NCBI GenBank assembly: GCA_011620645.1
Contig: WOYS01000013.1
Span: 4,866 to 59,171 of the forward strand
Source of the DNA: Mycobacterium sp.
GTDB lineage: Bacteria; Actinomycetota; Actinomycetes; Mycobacteriales; Mycobacteriaceae
Direction: 5' to 3'
DNA length: 54,306 nt
Shown here: positions 43,566 through 53,741 of the stretch, one piece after another
Numbering within the stretch: position 1 is the stretch's first letter
Layout: every line of letters starts with the position of its first letter
Position numbers and translations under genes: made by a program
Notes under the pieces: generated by a model
Database searches by the model: none
The model's input: the letters and a program-made list of their open reading frames with translations, nothing else
What the model was told of the DNA's origin: nothing

Positions 43566-45713
43566 ATGGCAGAGAACACCATTCAGTGGGACCAGGATGC
43601 CGACGGCATCGTCACGCTGACGTTCGACGATCCGACCGGTTCGGCCAACGTGATGAACGAGCACTTCAAGGAATCCATGCATAACGCGGTGGATCGCCTT
43701 CTGGCAGAGAAGGATTCGATCACCGGCGTCGTCATCGCCAGCGCCAAGAAGACCTTCTTCGCCGGCGGCGACCTCAAGGGCATGATCAACGTCGGCCCTG
43801 ATGACGCCCAGCGCATGTTCGACGAGGTCGAGTTCATGAAGGCCGATCTGCGCAAGCTGGAAACCTTCGGCAAGCCCGTCGTGTCCGCCATCAACGGCGC
43901 CGCGCTCGGCGGCGGCCTGGAGATCGCACTGGCCACCCATCACCGCATCGCCGCCGACGTCAAGGGTGTCGTCATCGGCCTGCCCGAGGTGACCCTGGGT
44001 CTGCTGCCCGGCGGCGGCGGCGTCGCCCGCACCGTGCGGTTGTTCGGTATCCAGAAGGCGTTCATGGAGGTGCTCTCGCAAGGCACCCGGTTCAGCCCGG
44101 CCAAGGCCAAGGAAATCGGTCTGGTCGACGAGCTCGTCAAGTCGGTCGACGAGCTGGTTCCCGCCGCCAAGAAGTGGATCAAGGACAACCCCGAGGGGTG
44201 CGTGCAGCCGTGGGATGTCAAGGGCTACAAGATGCCCGGCGGCACCCCGTCCAGCCCCGGCCTGGCAGGCATCCTGCCGTCGTTCCCGGCGCTGCTGAAG
44301 AAGCAGCTCAAGGGTGCACCGATGCCGGCACCGCGGGCAATCCTGAGCGCGGCCGTCGAGGGCGCCCAGGTGGACTTCGACACCGCCACCCGCATCGAGA
44401 GCCGCTACTTCACCCAGTTGGTCACCGGCCAGGTCGCCAAGAACATGATCCAGGCGTTCTTCCTGGATCTGCAGTTCATCAACGGCGGCGGCAGCCGTCC
44501 CGAGGGCATCGCCCCGGTCGCGATCCGCAAGATCGGCGTGCTGGGCGCGGGCATGATGGGCGCCGGTATCGCCTATGTGTCGGCCAAGGCGGGCTATGAC
44601 GTCGTGCTCAAGGACGTCACCATCGAGGCGGCGGAGAAGGGCAAGGCCTACTCCGAGGGCATCGAGGCCAAGGCGCTCAAGCGTGGCAAGACCACCAAGA
44701 AGCGCTCCGACGCCCTGCTGGCCAAGATCACCCCGACGGCCGACGCGGCGGACTTCGTCGGTGTCGACTTCGTCATCGAGGCGGTCTTCGAGAGCCAGGA
44801 ACTCAAGCACAAGGTGTTCCAGGAGATCGAGGACATCGTCGAGCCCAACGCGATCCTCGGTTCCAACACCTCGACGCTGCCGATCACCGGCCTGGCCTCG
44901 GGCGTGAAGCGCCAGGAGGACTTCGTCGGGATCCACTTCTTCTCGCCGGTCGACAAGATGCCACTGGTCGAGATCATCAAGGGCGAGAAGACCTCTGATG
45001 AGGCGCTGGCCCGGGTGTTCGACTACACGCTGGCGATCAAGAAGACCCCGATCGTGGTCAACGACAGCCGCGGCTTCTTCACCTCCCGGGTGATCGGCAC
45101 CTTCGTCAACGAGGCGCTGGCCATGTTGGGTGAAGGTGTCGAGCCGGCCAGCATCGAGCAGGCGGGTGCGCAAGCCGGTTACCCGGCCGCGCCGCTGCAG
45201 CTGTGCGATGAGCTCAACCTCGAGCTCATGCACAAGATCGTCGTCGCCACCCGCAAGGGCATCGAAGAGGCCGGCGGCACCCACGTGCCGCACCCGGCCG
45301 AGGCCGTGGTGGAGAAGATGATCGAGATCGGCAGGCCGTCGCGGCTGTCCGGTGCGGGCTTCTACGAGTATGCCGACGGCAAGCGTGTCGGCCTGTGGCC
45401 GGGGCTGAAGGAGACCTTCAACTCCGGCAGCGCCTCGATCCCGCTGCAGGACGCGATCGACCGCATGCTGTTCGCCGAGGCGCTGGAAACCCAGAAGTGC
45501 ATCGACGAGGGCGTTATCACCTCGACCGCCGACGCGAATATCGGGTCCATCATGGGTATCGGCTTCCCGCCGTACACCGGTGGTTCGGCGCAGTTCATCG
45601 TCGGTTACGAGGGTCCGCTGGGTGTCGGCAAGGCAGCGTTCGTGGCTCGCGCCAAGGAACTGGCCGAGCGCTACGGCGACCGCTTCAACCCGCCCGCATC
45701 GCTCGAGGCCTGA
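43566..45713 (+). CDS. fadB: Trifunctional-type enoyl-CoA hydratase/3-hydroxyacyl-CoA dehydrogenase FadB
   Basis: A 715-residue alpha subunit of the beta-oxidation complex. Residues 1-190 are the crotonase domain (FFAGGDLKGM, INGAALGGGLEIALATHH, LPEVTLGLLPGGGG); from about 320 the dehydrogenase domain starts with IGVLGAGMMGAGIAYVSA, then the HFFSPVDKMPLVEI catalytic region, and a C-terminal 3HCDH pair. It works with FadA. A rho-independent-like hairpin ends the operon. Confidence 0.94.
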   Translation: MAENTIQWDQDADGIVTLTFDDPTGSANVMNEHFKESMHNAVDRLLAEKDSITGVVIASAKKTFFAGGDLKGMINVGPDDAQRMFDEVEFMKADLRKLETFGKPVVSAINGAALGGGLEIALATHHRIAADVKGVVIGLPEVTLGLLPGGGGVARTVRLFGIQKAFMEVLSQGTRFSPAKAKEIGLVDELVKSVDELVPAAKKWIKDNPEGCVQPWDVKGYKMPGGTPSSPGLAGILPSFPALLKKQLKGAPMPAPRAILSAAVEGAQVDFDTATRIESRYFTQLVTGQVAKNMIQAFFLDLQFINGGGSRPEGIAPVAIRKIGVLGAGMMGAGIAYVSAKAGYDVVLKDVTIEAAEKGKAYSEGIEAKALKRGKTTKKRSDALLAKITPTADAADFVGVDFVIEAVFESQELKHKVFQEIEDIVEPNAILGSNTSTLPITGLASGVKRQEDFVGIHFFSPVDKMPLVEIIKGEKTSDEALARVFDYTLAIKKTPIVVNDSRGFFTSRVIGTFVNEALAMLGEGVEPASIEQAGAQAGYPAAPLQLCDELNLELMHKIVVATRKGIEEAGGTHVPHPAEAVVEKMIEIGRPSRLSGAGFYEYADGKRVGLWPGLKETFNSGSASIPLQDAIDRMLFAEALETQKCIDEGVITSTADANIGSIMGIGFPPYTGGSAQFIVGYEGPLGVGKAAFVARAKELAERYGDRFNPPASLEA

Positions 45714-45735
45714 CCTCCAGGCGCGTAGACCAGAG

Positions 45736-45776
45736 CCCCCGGGCCCGCCGTCCTCGAAGCGGCGGCCCGGGGGTTT
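45736..45776 (+). terminator. Hairpin terminator after fadB
   Basis: Left arm 45736-45750 (CCCCCGGGCCCGCCG) pairs with right arm 45760-45773 (CGGCGGCCCGGGGG) with one bulged base, followed by TTTCTCG. This is a GC-rich, T-poor terminator of the kind seen in mycobacteria. Confidence 0.75.
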
Positions 45777-45873
45777 CTCGTTCGGCGCGCGACGGCCATT
45801 GCGCCAGCCCGTTCGCGGTGTACAGGCCGGCAGCGAGCTCGGCGAGGATGCGAAGGCCGGGTGATCTTCGGGC

Positions 45874-46629
45874 TCAGAGACAGGGACGGTAGAACAACAG
45901 CTGGGGTCCGCATCCGATCAGTGCCTTACGGGGCAGGCCGATCTGCGGCAGGCCGATGGGCGGCGGAGGCGGAAGCTGGGGCAGACCGATCGGGGGCGGC
46001 GGGGGGAGCTTGAAGTTCGGCGGGGGCGGCAGCCCCGGCAGGCCGATCGGAGGAGGCGGGGGCAGACCCGGCAGGCCGATCGGAGGAGGCGGGGGCAGCT
46101 GGGCCAGTCCCATCGGTAGTGGCGGTGGCAGAGCCGGAAGGCCCCCGCTGACCGCAGGCACGGCCGAGGCCAGGCTTGCGACATCGGACACCATGCCTGG
46201 GCCCGGAGCCAAACCAAGCAAGTCCAGCGTGGTGGCGGTATCTGCGGCGGCACCGGCGAAGGTGGCGGGCCAGCCGACAACGGTGTTCGCAATGCCGAAA
46301 GATGTATCGATGGTCTGGTTGACCTCCGGCAGTGCCCCGATGTTGTTGGCCAGCTGCACCACGCCACCCAGGTCGTCCGGCGTCAGCTTCGCAACGGCCG
46401 GCGTCTCGGCTTTCTCCAGTGTGGCCGACAGCAGCGACTGGCACCCACCGGTGTCCGCGTTACGGATCTGGGAGTCGTTGCAGGTGTCGACGCAATTGCC
46501 TTTGTACGAGACCTGGCCGCGCGAGCAGCTCTCCGCCGCGCTTGGCGGTGCCGTGGCGATCGCGACCGCAGCTAACGGCATGAGCGCTGCCAACGAGGCG
46601 ACCGCGAAGCGGCGTGGGATGGCAGTCAT
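45874..46629 (-). CDS. Secreted proline-rich repeat protein
   Basis: A 251-residue protein with a signal peptide (residues 1-31, cleavage near APPSAAES) and six cysteines. After a Cys-containing head (GNCVDTCNDSQ) and a helical middle, residues 165-235 are five or so repeats of LPPPPPIGLPG with variation. The C-terminal CGPQLLFYRPCL could form a disulfide. The repeats suggest an extended cell-wall or surface region. I do not recognise a named family. Confidence 0.75.
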   Translation of the reverse strand: MTAIPRRFAVASLAALMPLAAVAIATAPPSAAESCSRGQVSYKGNCVDTCNDSQIRNADTGGCQSLLSATLEKAETPAVAKLTPDDLGGVVQLANNIGALPEVNQTIDTSFGIANTVVGWPATFAGAAADTATTLDLLGLAPGPGMVSDVASLASAVPAVSGGLPALPPPLPMGLAQLPPPPPIGLPGLPPPPPIGLPGLPPPPNFKLPPPPPIGLPQLPPPPPIGLPQIGLPRKALIGCGPQLLFYRPCL

Positions 46630-46742
46630 GTCCAGTCCTCGGGATCGGGTGCGCGAACGACTCGAAATATCAGCTGTAGCGAAGAATTGTTACGGAGTGT
46701 AGACGATTCACGAATTGCGCGTAGGGCCTAGAGTTTGAGGTT

Positions 46743-47732
46743 ATGCGCTTCGGACTCTTCATCCCGCAGGGTTGGCGACTCGACCTCATCGACATTCCCA
46801 CCGATAAGCACTGGTCAGTGATGCGTGACCTGGCTACCTACGCCGACAACAGCACGTGGGACTCGGTGTGGGTATATGACCACTTCCACACCGTTCCGGT
46901 GCCCACCGATGAGGCCACCCATGAGGCCTGGTCGCTGATGTCAGCCTTCGCCGCGGTCACCGACCGGATCAAACTCGGCCAGATGTGTACGGCCATGAGC
47001 TACCGGAATCCGGCCTACCTGGCAAAAGTTGCAGCAACCGTTGACGTCATCTCCGACGGCCGTACCCAGATGGGGATCGGAGGTGGCTGGTATGAGCACG
47101 AATGGCGTGCATACGGGTACGGATTCCCCTCCGCAGGCGAACGACTGGGACGGCTCGACGAGGGTGTGCAGATCATGCGGGACGCCTGGCGCGACGGCCG
47201 GGTCACCCTGGATGGGAAGCACTACAAGGTGGACGACGCCATTGTGGCTCCGAAACCATTACAGGACGGCGGTCCGCCGCTGTGGATCGCCGGTGGTGGC
47301 GAGAAGGTCACCCTGAAGATTGCGGCCAAGTACGCCAAGTACACCAACTTCAGCTCCGCGCCCGACGAGTTCGAGCGCAAGTCGGGCATCTTGGCCGAGC
47401 ACTGCCGCATCGTCGGCACCGACTATGACGCCATCGTGCGGTCGGCCAACTTCAACGCCGTCGTCGGGGACTCGGACTCCGACGTCAAGGAGCGGCTGGA
47501 TCGGATCCGGGCCCGGCAGGTCACCAAGGCGGGTGAGGCAGCCGTCGACGGTATGCTGGCCAACGTGTTCTCGCGCGACTCGGCGACCGGGACGCCGGAG
47601 CAGATTGTGCCGCGGTTGCAGCGGATGCGCGATCTGGGCTGCGAGTACGCCATCGTCTACTTCCCTGAGGCCGCCTACGACCGCTCCGGTGTGGAACTGT
47701 TCGAGCGTGAGGTCATCCCGGCGCTCAGTTAG
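46743..47732 (+). CDS. LLM-class F420-dependent oxidoreductase
   Basis: A 329-residue luciferase-like TIM barrel. It starts MRFGLFIPQGWRLDL, has VWVYDHFHTVP, TAMSYRNPAYLAK and GIGGGWYEHEWRAYGYGFP, the typical F420/FMN binding blocks. Mycobacteria carry many such enzymes with diverse substrates; none is indicated here. It stands alone; the cupin gene follows after 35 bp. Confidence 0.82.
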   Translation: MRFGLFIPQGWRLDLIDIPTDKHWSVMRDLATYADNSTWDSVWVYDHFHTVPVPTDEATHEAWSLMSAFAAVTDRIKLGQMCTAMSYRNPAYLAKVAATVDVISDGRTQMGIGGGWYEHEWRAYGYGFPSAGERLGRLDEGVQIMRDAWRDGRVTLDGKHYKVDDAIVAPKPLQDGGPPLWIAGGGEKVTLKIAAKYAKYTNFSSAPDEFERKSGILAEHCRIVGTDYDAIVRSANFNAVVGDSDSDVKERLDRIRARQVTKAGEAAVDGMLANVFSRDSATGTPEQIVPRLQRMRDLGCEYAIVYFPEAAYDRSGVELFEREVIPALS

Positions 47733-47767
47733 GGATCCCCGCTCAGCTCAGCGTGAAAGGTAATTCT

Positions 47768-48112
47768 ATGGAGAAGATCTCACTGACCGCACTGGCTCGC
47801 CAGCATCTGACCGCGGCCCGCGCCGCGAACAGTGGCCGCAGCGCGCACACGGTGTACGGCGGCCACGAACACAGTTTGAGGCAGACGCTGATGGCACTGA
47901 CCGAGGGCCATGGCCTCGACGAGCACGAGAGTCCGGGGGAGGCCACGCTTCAGGTGATCGAGGGCCGCGTCCGGCTGAGCAATGCCGAGGCCAGCTGGGA
48001 AGGATCACCCGGCGACCATATGGTGATCCCACGGACCCGGCATTCCCTGCAGGCACTGACGGATTCGGCGATCCTGCTGACCGTCGTCAAACCGGTCGGG
48101 CCGCACATCTGA
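47768..48112 (+). CDS. Small cupin protein
   Basis: A 114-residue single cupin domain: metal-type HESPGEATLQVIEG near residue 58 and PGDHMVIPRTRHSLQ near 83. The start at ATG 47768 follows GAAAGG; GTG 47753 is in frame but poorer. Substrate is unknown; the protein could be a regulator, isomerase or stress protein. Confidence 0.72.
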   Translation: MEKISLTALARQHLTAARAANSGRSAHTVYGGHEHSLRQTLMALTEGHGLDEHESPGEATLQVIEGRVRLSNAEASWEGSPGDHMVIPRTRHSLQALTDSAILLTVVKPVGPHI

Positions 48113-48115
48113 CAG

Positions 48116-48532
48116 TCAGAAAGGACTTGAGTTCGCCTGCCGGCGCGCCTCGTCCGGGCGGGCGCCGTAGCGGCGCGCGTAATCCTCGTGGATGCGGGCG
48201 TTCTTCTCACGGTTGATCGCGTCGACCAGGTTGGGGTCCAGGCCGTGCTGGGAGAGCCGATGCCGGCGCCACACCTTGTTCAGGATGTAGCCCATCAGCA
48301 CTGCCCATATGTAGATGGGCACCGTCATCTCGAGGTGGACGTAGAGCGAGGCCGGAAGCAGCCACAGCGGCGCCAGAATCAGCGCCGGCGGGATGGTGTA
48401 TCGGATCATGTGCCTGCGGATCGCGCCGGGGCCGGCCAGGTCGGCGGCGACCCACTCCCGCATGGAGTCCGGGAGGCGTCGCCCGTACGCGTACAGAAGA
48501 TGCTGCATCGGGGTGGGGTGGGAAGCGGCCAT
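48116..48532 (-). CDS. DUF5313-like small membrane protein
   Basis: A 138-residue protein with two membrane helices at about residues 45-65 and 68-90, a basic KVWRRHRLSQHG loop and a charged C-terminus (HEDYARRYGARPDEARRQ). It resembles the actinobacterial DUF5313 family, whose role is not known. It is divergent from the MarR gene across a 54-bp region with an ATAGT/ACTAT inverted repeat. Confidence 0.7.
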   Translation of the reverse strand: MAASHPTPMQHLLYAYGRRLPDSMREWVAADLAGPGAIRRHMIRYTIPPALILAPLWLLPASLYVHLEMTVPIYIWAVLMGYILNKVWRRHRLSQHGLDPNLVDAINREKNARIHEDYARRYGARPDEARRQANSSPF

Positions 48533-48539
48533 GACTTAG

Positions 48540-48555
48540 ATAGTACCCTAACTAT
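48540..48555. promoter_or_regulatory. Inverted repeat between the DUF5313 and marR genes
   Basis: ATAGT at 48540-48544 and ACTAT at 48551-48555 form a small inverted repeat in the divergent 54-bp gap, a reasonable MarR binding site. Confidence 0.4.
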
Positions 48556-48586
48556 TAGTGCACCATTGAAGTAGTACGCTGCGAGT

Positions 48587-49054
48587 ATGCCCACTCAAGA
48601 GGTCGATCCGCTCGCTCTGGAACGTCAGGTGTGTTTCGCGCTGGCAGTGACAAACCGTGCCGTACTTGCGGTGTACCGGCCGCTACTGGAGCCGCTCGGA
48701 CTCACCCATCCGCAGTATCTGGTGATGCTCGCGCTGTGGGACAACGCCAACGTCTCCGGGGACCCCTTGTCGGTCAAGCAGATTGCGGCGTTGCTACAGC
48801 TCGATCCAGCGACCACCAGCCCGATGCTCAAGCGGCTGGAGACGCTCGGGCTGATCACCCGGACCCGCAGTGCGGCCGACGAGCGCACCACCCACATCTC
48901 GCTGACCCCGGGGGGCGTGGCGCTGCGGCACAAGGCGCTGGACATCCCGCCCGCGGTGGTGGCCCGGCTGGGCGTCGACCTCGTCGAACTGGAGAACCTG
49001 CGCTCGGTGCTCACCCGGATCAACAGCGCCGCGGTGGCTGTCGGCGCGCTCTAA
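48587..49054 (+). CDS. MarR/OhrR-family regulator
   Basis: A 155-residue winged-helix regulator. An N-terminal cysteine (C16 in ERQVCFALAVTNRAV) is where OhrR proteins sense organic peroxides. The DNA-binding part contains LTHPQYLVMLALWDN, LLQLDPATTSPMLKRLE and RSAADERTTHISLT. No ohr gene is adjacent, so peroxide sensing is only inferred. It probably represses itself and the divergent membrane-protein gene. Confidence 0.78.
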   Translation: MPTQEVDPLALERQVCFALAVTNRAVLAVYRPLLEPLGLTHPQYLVMLALWDNANVSGDPLSVKQIAALLQLDPATTSPMLKRLETLGLITRTRSAADERTTHISLTPGGVALRHKALDIPPAVVARLGVDLVELENLRSVLTRINSAAVAVGAL

Positions 49055-49055
49055 G

Positions 49056-50705
49056 CTAAATCGTGGGACCGAGCAGATCGTCGGCGTCCTTGATGATGTA
49101 GCCGTAGCCCTGTTCGGCCAGGAAGCGCTGCCGGTGCGCGGCGTACTCTGCGTCCAGGCTGTCGCGCGAGACCACCGAGTAGAAGATGGCGCCGCCACCG
49201 TCGGCCTTGGGGCGCAGCAGCCGGCCCAAGCGCTGAGCCTCCTCCTGGCGTGAGCCGAAGGTGCCCGAAACCTGAACTGCTACAGAGGCTTCCGGGAGAT
49301 CGATGGAGAAGTTCGCCACCTTGGACACCACCAGTGTTCGGATCTCACCGCGCCGGAACTGATCGAAGAGCTGCTCACGCTCGGCGTTCTTCGTCGAACC
49401 CTGGATCACCGGGGCGTTCAGTTCGGTGCCGAGTTCGTCGAGCTGGTCCAAGTAGGCCCCGATGACCAGCGTCGGCTCCTTCGGGTGCCGTTCCAGGATC
49501 GACTTCACCACCGAGATCTTGGAACGGGCGGTGGAACACAGCTTGTAGCGTTCCTCGGGCTCGGCGACCGCATAGAGCATCCGCTCGTTATCGGTCATCG
49601 TCACTCGGACCTCGATGCATTCGGCCGGGGCGATCCAGCCCTGGGCCTCGATGTCCTTCCATGGCGCGTCATAGCGCTTGGGTCCGATGAGGGAGAACAC
49701 GTCACCCTCGCGGCCGTCCTCACGGATCAGCGTCGCCGTCAGGCCGAGCCGGCGGCGCGACTGCAGATCGGCGGTCATCCGGAACACCGGGGCGGGCAGT
49801 AGATGCACCTCGTCGTAGATGATCAGGCCCCAGTCCCGGCTGTCGAACAGCTCAAGATGCTTGTACTCACCCTTGGTGCGCCGGGTGATCACCTGATAGG
49901 TCGCGATGGTGACCGGCCGGATCTCCTTGCGCTCCCCGGAGTACTCGCCGATCTCCTCCTCGGTCAGCGATGTCCGCGCGATCAGTTCACGCTTCCACTG
50001 CCTGCCCGCGACGGTATTGGTGACCAGGATCAGCGTCGTCGCCCCAGCCTTGGCCATGGCGGCCGCACCGACCAGCGTCTTACCCGCGCCACAGGGCAGC
50101 ACCACCACGCCCGAGCCGCCCGCCCAGAACGAATCGGCGGCCATCTCCTGGTAGTCGCGCAGCCGCCAGCCGTCCTGGGCCAGCGTGATCGGATGCGCCT
50201 CCCCGTTGACGTAACCGGCCAGGTCTTCGGCGGGCCAGCCGATCTTCAGCAACAACTGTTTGATGTGCCCGCGCTCGCTGGGATGCACGATCACGGTGTC
50301 GGCGTCCAGGCGCTCACCCAGCATCGGGGCGATCTTCTTGTGGCGCATCACCTCCTCGAGCACGGCGCGGTCCAGGCTCACCAGAACCAGCCCGTGCACG
50401 GGACTCTTGACCAGTTGCAGCCGGCCGTAGCGGGCCATGGTGTCGACGATGTCGACCAGCAACGGCTGGGGCACCGCGTAGCGGGAGAAGCTGACCAGGG
50501 CGTCGACTACCTGCTCGGCGTCGTGGCCGGCGGCGCGGGCGTTCCACAGCGCCAGCGGAGTGATCCGGTAGGTGTGGATGTGTTCGGGTGCGCGTTCGAG
50601 CTCGGCGAACGGGGCGATCGCCGCCCGTGCCGCACCGGCGAGTTCGTGGTCGACTTCGAGCAGCACCGTCTTGTCGGACTGCACGATCAAGGGGCCGTCG
50701 GTCAT
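49056..50705 (-). CDS. XPB/ERCC3-type DNA helicase
   Basis: A 549-residue superfamily 2 helicase: N-terminal damage-recognition domain, Walker A PCGAGKTLVGAAAM near residue 203, DEVH box near 294, LTATLIREDG, VVSKVANFSIDLP and QRLGRLLRPK. It corresponds to Rv0861c, a 3'-5' helicase thought to act in repair. The gene 31 bp upstream encodes its frequent neighbour, Rv0862c-like. Confidence 0.93.
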   Translation of the reverse strand: MTDGPLIVQSDKTVLLEVDHELAGAARAAIAPFAELERAPEHIHTYRITPLALWNARAAGHDAEQVVDALVSFSRYAVPQPLLVDIVDTMARYGRLQLVKSPVHGLVLVSLDRAVLEEVMRHKKIAPMLGERLDADTVIVHPSERGHIKQLLLKIGWPAEDLAGYVNGEAHPITLAQDGWRLRDYQEMAADSFWAGGSGVVVLPCGAGKTLVGAAAMAKAGATTLILVTNTVAGRQWKRELIARTSLTEEEIGEYSGERKEIRPVTIATYQVITRRTKGEYKHLELFDSRDWGLIIYDEVHLLPAPVFRMTADLQSRRRLGLTATLIREDGREGDVFSLIGPKRYDAPWKDIEAQGWIAPAECIEVRVTMTDNERMLYAVAEPEERYKLCSTARSKISVVKSILERHPKEPTLVIGAYLDQLDELGTELNAPVIQGSTKNAEREQLFDQFRRGEIRTLVVSKVANFSIDLPEASVAVQVSGTFGSRQEEAQRLGRLLRPKADGGGAIFYSVVSRDSLDAEYAAHRQRFLAEQGYGYIIKDADDLLGPTI

Positions 50706-50736
50706 TTCTGGACCCGGGTGGTAGTCATCCCAACCA

Positions 50737-53022
50737 TTATCCAGAGTCGGCTGACACCACGGACGTCACGCGGTGGATGGCAAACTCGCGCACCCGCCCC
50801 GAGGCCGGGTCGAAGGCCGTCAATTGACCGCCGCGGATGTTGATCGGCACCACCACCCGCTGGGTGGCCACCCCGGCCGGGTCGACATAACCCATCACCA
50901 CCGACGTCTGCTCCAGTGCCGCCCGCTGCAGCAGCGCGACGAGCACCGCAGGGTCCAGTCGCTGCCCGGATCGGGGTGTCGCCGCGACGCTGCGCATCAC
51001 CGCGACGATCGCTCCCAGGGTCTGGGCGGGGGGAGCGGTCAGTGGCCGGAACATCCGGCGGCGACCCGGCGCGGTGATGCGGGCGCCGCGGGTGCGGATG
51101 TCCACGACCGCCCCGGTGGAATCCTCCGCGGCCGGGACGAACCCACCGGCGCGCAGCGCGGCGAGCACATCGCCCATCGGGGCCTGCGAGACCGCGACGG
51201 TCGGGGCCAGGATGCGTAGCTTCAGCGGTTCGGCGGCCGGGGTGGACACCGCCTGCGCCAGCAACGCGGGGTCCTCGCAGCGCACGAACGAAGCCGCCAT
51301 GCCGACCCGGAGTTGCCCGTGCCTGCGCGCGACATCGTCGATCAAATAGGTCAGGCCTTGCGGCACAGGTGTTTTAGAGTGCTTGTCGAAGAAGGCGTGC
51401 AGCCCGCCCGCGGTGTGCCCGGCATCGAGCGCACCGCGGATCGAGGACTCGCTGATCCGATAGACCATCGCGGCACCCGCGGATTCCACGGTGGCGACCA
51501 TGTCCAGCTGCTCGGCGAGTTCGCGCAGCAGCGGGCCGGGCACCACCACGGTGAGATCCGCCTGCAGCAGAAAGTGGTCCAGCGGTGCGGGCAGCACCGT
51601 GGACATTGCGTTGATGATTTCCTCGGCGCCGTCCTCGGTGCGCTGGGCCAGCAGCAGTCGTGCCGGGGTGGCGATCGCGCCGCGGCCGACCAGGCCGACG
51701 GCGTGGGCCTCCCGCAGCAGATTGGTGACCGGGGCCAGCTGCAGCCGGGCCGCCCAGCGTGGCCGCTGCCACATCATCGCCAGCGCCGCCGATTCGGGTT
51801 CCACCCCCGCCCCCGGGGCCAGCGTGCTCAGCACGCTCAGCAGCAGGCGGCGGTCCAGCGGCGCGGCGGTGGAATACAGCGCGTCCGATAGCACACCGAA
51901 GGGTCTCCCGTCGGGTCCGCGGCTGCCCACCAGGCTCGGTCGCGCCGGCAGGTTCAGCCAGGTCCAGGCGATCAGCTGCCAGCGCGCCGCGGTGGAGATC
52001 TCGATGAACCGGTCCGCGGCGACCGTCGGCGCCCAGTACGGCGCATTGCCCCCGGGTGGCTCTGGATCCGGAGTGCCCGGCGCGATCAGCCCGGCTGCCG
52101 CGGCCACCTCCAGGATCAGCCCGAGCCGCTGCTCATCGATACCGGTCAGTTTGGTCAGCCTCTTGACGTCGCGGACCCCGAGTCCGCCGCTGCGCAGTTC
52201 GGACACCGGCGCAATCGCCAGCGTCTGGATCAGCACGTCGAATTCGCGGAGCAGGTCGATCGCGGCACCCGCGGCGACCGAGTCGACATCGGACTGTGTC
52301 GTGGTGTGCACCGTCGGGTCAGGTGTGGTCAGACCGACCGGTCCGGGCAGATCGCCGCGCATCACCTGCGCGACCACCCGCGGCAGGATCACGGTGTCGC
52401 CGGTGGCGCTGCCGATGTGGTGCAATAGCCCGGCGGCCAGCAGACGTTGCACCGGCCGGTCGGCGGGCGAGCCTGGAAGCGCGTCGCGGGTGCGGCCGAC
52501 CGGTGAGCCCTCGACCAGTCGGGTCAGTAGTTCGAGGGAGGGCTCGTCGAGGTCGGCGAGCAGCGCCGGGACCTCGGCGGCCGGCAGATCGGGCACTGGG
52601 TTCTCCAGCTGGGCCACGGCCTGCCCCGGATACCAGGGCAGTGCGGCGGCCGTCTCGGGCACGACCCGCAGCACATCGTCACCCCAGATGAGGGCGCGGT
52701 CGGCCAACTCGTCGAGCGCCTCCTTCAACTGGGCGCTGTCCGCGCGGGACCCGATGTACTCCAGCAGCATGTTCCGCGGCACCGGATCGGTGTCGGCGTG
52801 CAGCACCAGCAGGACATCGAGGATCGCCAGCTGCAGGAAGTTCAGGGCGTCACTGGCAGCCTTGACCGACTGGCGGGCCTGAGCCCGCGCAGCGAGCGCG
52901 GCGATACTGCCCGGCGGCGGCTGGGTAAGGTCGGGCCTGCACTCCAGCAGCCGGACCAGGCTGTCGTCGGGCAGCTCGGCCAGCCAGACGCCCAGCGGCA
53001 CGCTCTTCGATCCCTGGGTCAT
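50737..53022 (-). CDS. Helicase-associated-domain protein (Rv0862c-like)
   Basis: A 761-residue protein conserved in actinobacteria next to XPB. N-terminal residues 1-140 contain the helical [12 protein letters not shown] segment; a long middle part (to about 600) is rich in winged-helix-like units; the end (about 600-750) has [17 protein letters not shown] and [21 protein letters not shown], resembling WYL/XPB-associated C-terminal domains. The function is unknown, presumably in DNA transactions with the helicase. Confidence 0.82.
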   Translation of the reverse strand: MTQGSKSVPLGVWLAELPDDSLVRLLECRPDLTQPPPGSIAALAARAQARQSVKAASDALNFLQLAILDVLLVLHADTDPVPRNMLLEYIGSRADSAQLKEALDELADRALIWGDDVLRVVPETAAALPWYPGQAVAQLENPVPDLPAAEVPALLADLDEPSLELLTRLVEGSPVGRTRDALPGSPADRPVQRLLAAGLLHHIGSATGDTVILPRVVAQVMRGDLPGPVGLTTPDPTVHTTTQSDVDSVAAGAAIDLLREFDVLIQTLAIAPVSELRSGGLGVRDVKRLTKLTGIDEQRLGLILEVAAAAGLIAPGTPDPEPPGGNAPYWAPTVAADRFIEISTAARWQLIAWTWLNLPARPSLVGSRGPDGRPFGVLSDALYSTAAPLDRRLLLSVLSTLAPGAGVEPESAALAMMWQRPRWAARLQLAPVTNLLREAHAVGLVGRGAIATPARLLLAQRTEDGAEEIINAMSTVLPAPLDHFLLQADLTVVVPGPLLRELAEQLDMVATVESAGAAMVYRISESSIRGALDAGHTAGGLHAFFDKHSKTPVPQGLTYLIDDVARRHGQLRVGMAASFVRCEDPALLAQAVSTPAAEPLKLRILAPTVAVSQAPMGDVLAALRAGGFVPAAEDSTGAVVDIRTRGARITAPGRRRMFRPLTAPPAQTLGAIVAVMRSVAATPRSGQRLDPAVLVALLQRAALEQTSVVMGYVDPAGVATQRVVVPINIRGGQLTAFDPASGRVREFAIHRVTSVVSADSG

Positions 53023-53087
53023 TGCTGACCAGCGTAAGCCAGCGTCCCGCTCTCGCCACCGCTCGTAGTACCTGCCACAATGTGGGG

Positions 53088-53267
53088 GTGGCAGACAAGA
53101 AGCAGTACGTAGACAATGGCTGGCCCGAAGTGGCCGAGGGTGATCACGCGGTGAGCGAACTCGTCAGCGACCGCACCGGCTCGCTGTCCCCGTTCGGTGA
53201 TGTCACCTTCCCGTTGCCAGCCGAGGATCTGCCCTACATTCACCCGGTCACCGTCGTCAACAGGTAA
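53088..53267 (+). CDS. Small conserved protein (Rv0863-like)
   Basis: A 59-residue protein with a conserved-looking core ([40 protein letters not shown]). It sits where Rv0863 lies in M. tuberculosis, divergent from the Rv0862c-like gene and 3 bp before moaC. GTG 53088 is chosen by context. Function unknown. Confidence 0.6.
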   Translation: MADKKQYVDNGWPEVAEGDHAVSELVSDRTGSLSPFGDVTFPLPAEDLPYIHPVTVVNR

Positions 53268-53270
53268 CCG

Positions 53271-53741
53271 GTGGGCGGTCTCTCGCACCTCGACGAATCG
53301 GGCGCGGCCCGCATGGTCGACGTCACGGCGAAGACCGCAACCAAGCGGACCGCTGTCGCGCAGGGCGCGGTGCACACCCGCGCCGACGTCATCGAACTGA
53401 TCGCCGGCGGCGGGCTGTCCAAGGGTGATGCGCTGCCCACGGCCCGTGTCGCGGGCGTCATGGCGGCCAAGCGCACCAGTGATCTCATCCCGCTGTGTCA
53501 TCAGTTGGCGCTCACCGGCGTCGATATCGAATTCGCCATCGGCACAACCGAAGTCACCATCACCGCCACGGTGCGCACCACGGATCGCACCGGCGTCGAG
53601 ATGGAGGCGCTGACCGCGGTGACCGTGGCGGCGCTGACGGTGTACGACATGATCAAGGCCGTCGATCCGGCCGCCCGTATCGAGAATGTGCACGTGCTGC
53701 GCAAAGAGGGCGGCAAGACCGGTACCTGGACGGGCCCGTGA
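53271..53741 (+). CDS. moaC2: Cyclic pyranopterin monophosphate synthase MoaC
   Basis: A 156-residue MoaC: HLDESGAARMVDVTAK at the start, PLCHQLALTGVDIEF with the catalytic residues, and YDMIKAVDPAARIENVHVL...KTGTW. It catalyses the second part of cyclic pyranopterin formation in molybdenum-cofactor synthesis. It corresponds to Rv0864. GTG 53271 gives the family length. It overlaps mog by 4 bases. Confidence 0.93.
   Translation: MGGLSHLDESGAARMVDVTAKTATKRTAVAQGAVHTRADVIELIAGGGLSKGDALPTARVAGVMAAKRTSDLIPLCHQLALTGVDIEFAIGTTEVTITATVRTTDRTGVEMEALTAVTVAALTVYDMIKAVDPAARIENVHVLRKEGGKTGTWTGP

Noticed and set aside
43116..45293. 725-codon open frame antisense to fadA/fadB
   Set aside because: It mirrors the codon pattern of fadB on the opposite strand and shows no domain; a GC-rich shadow.
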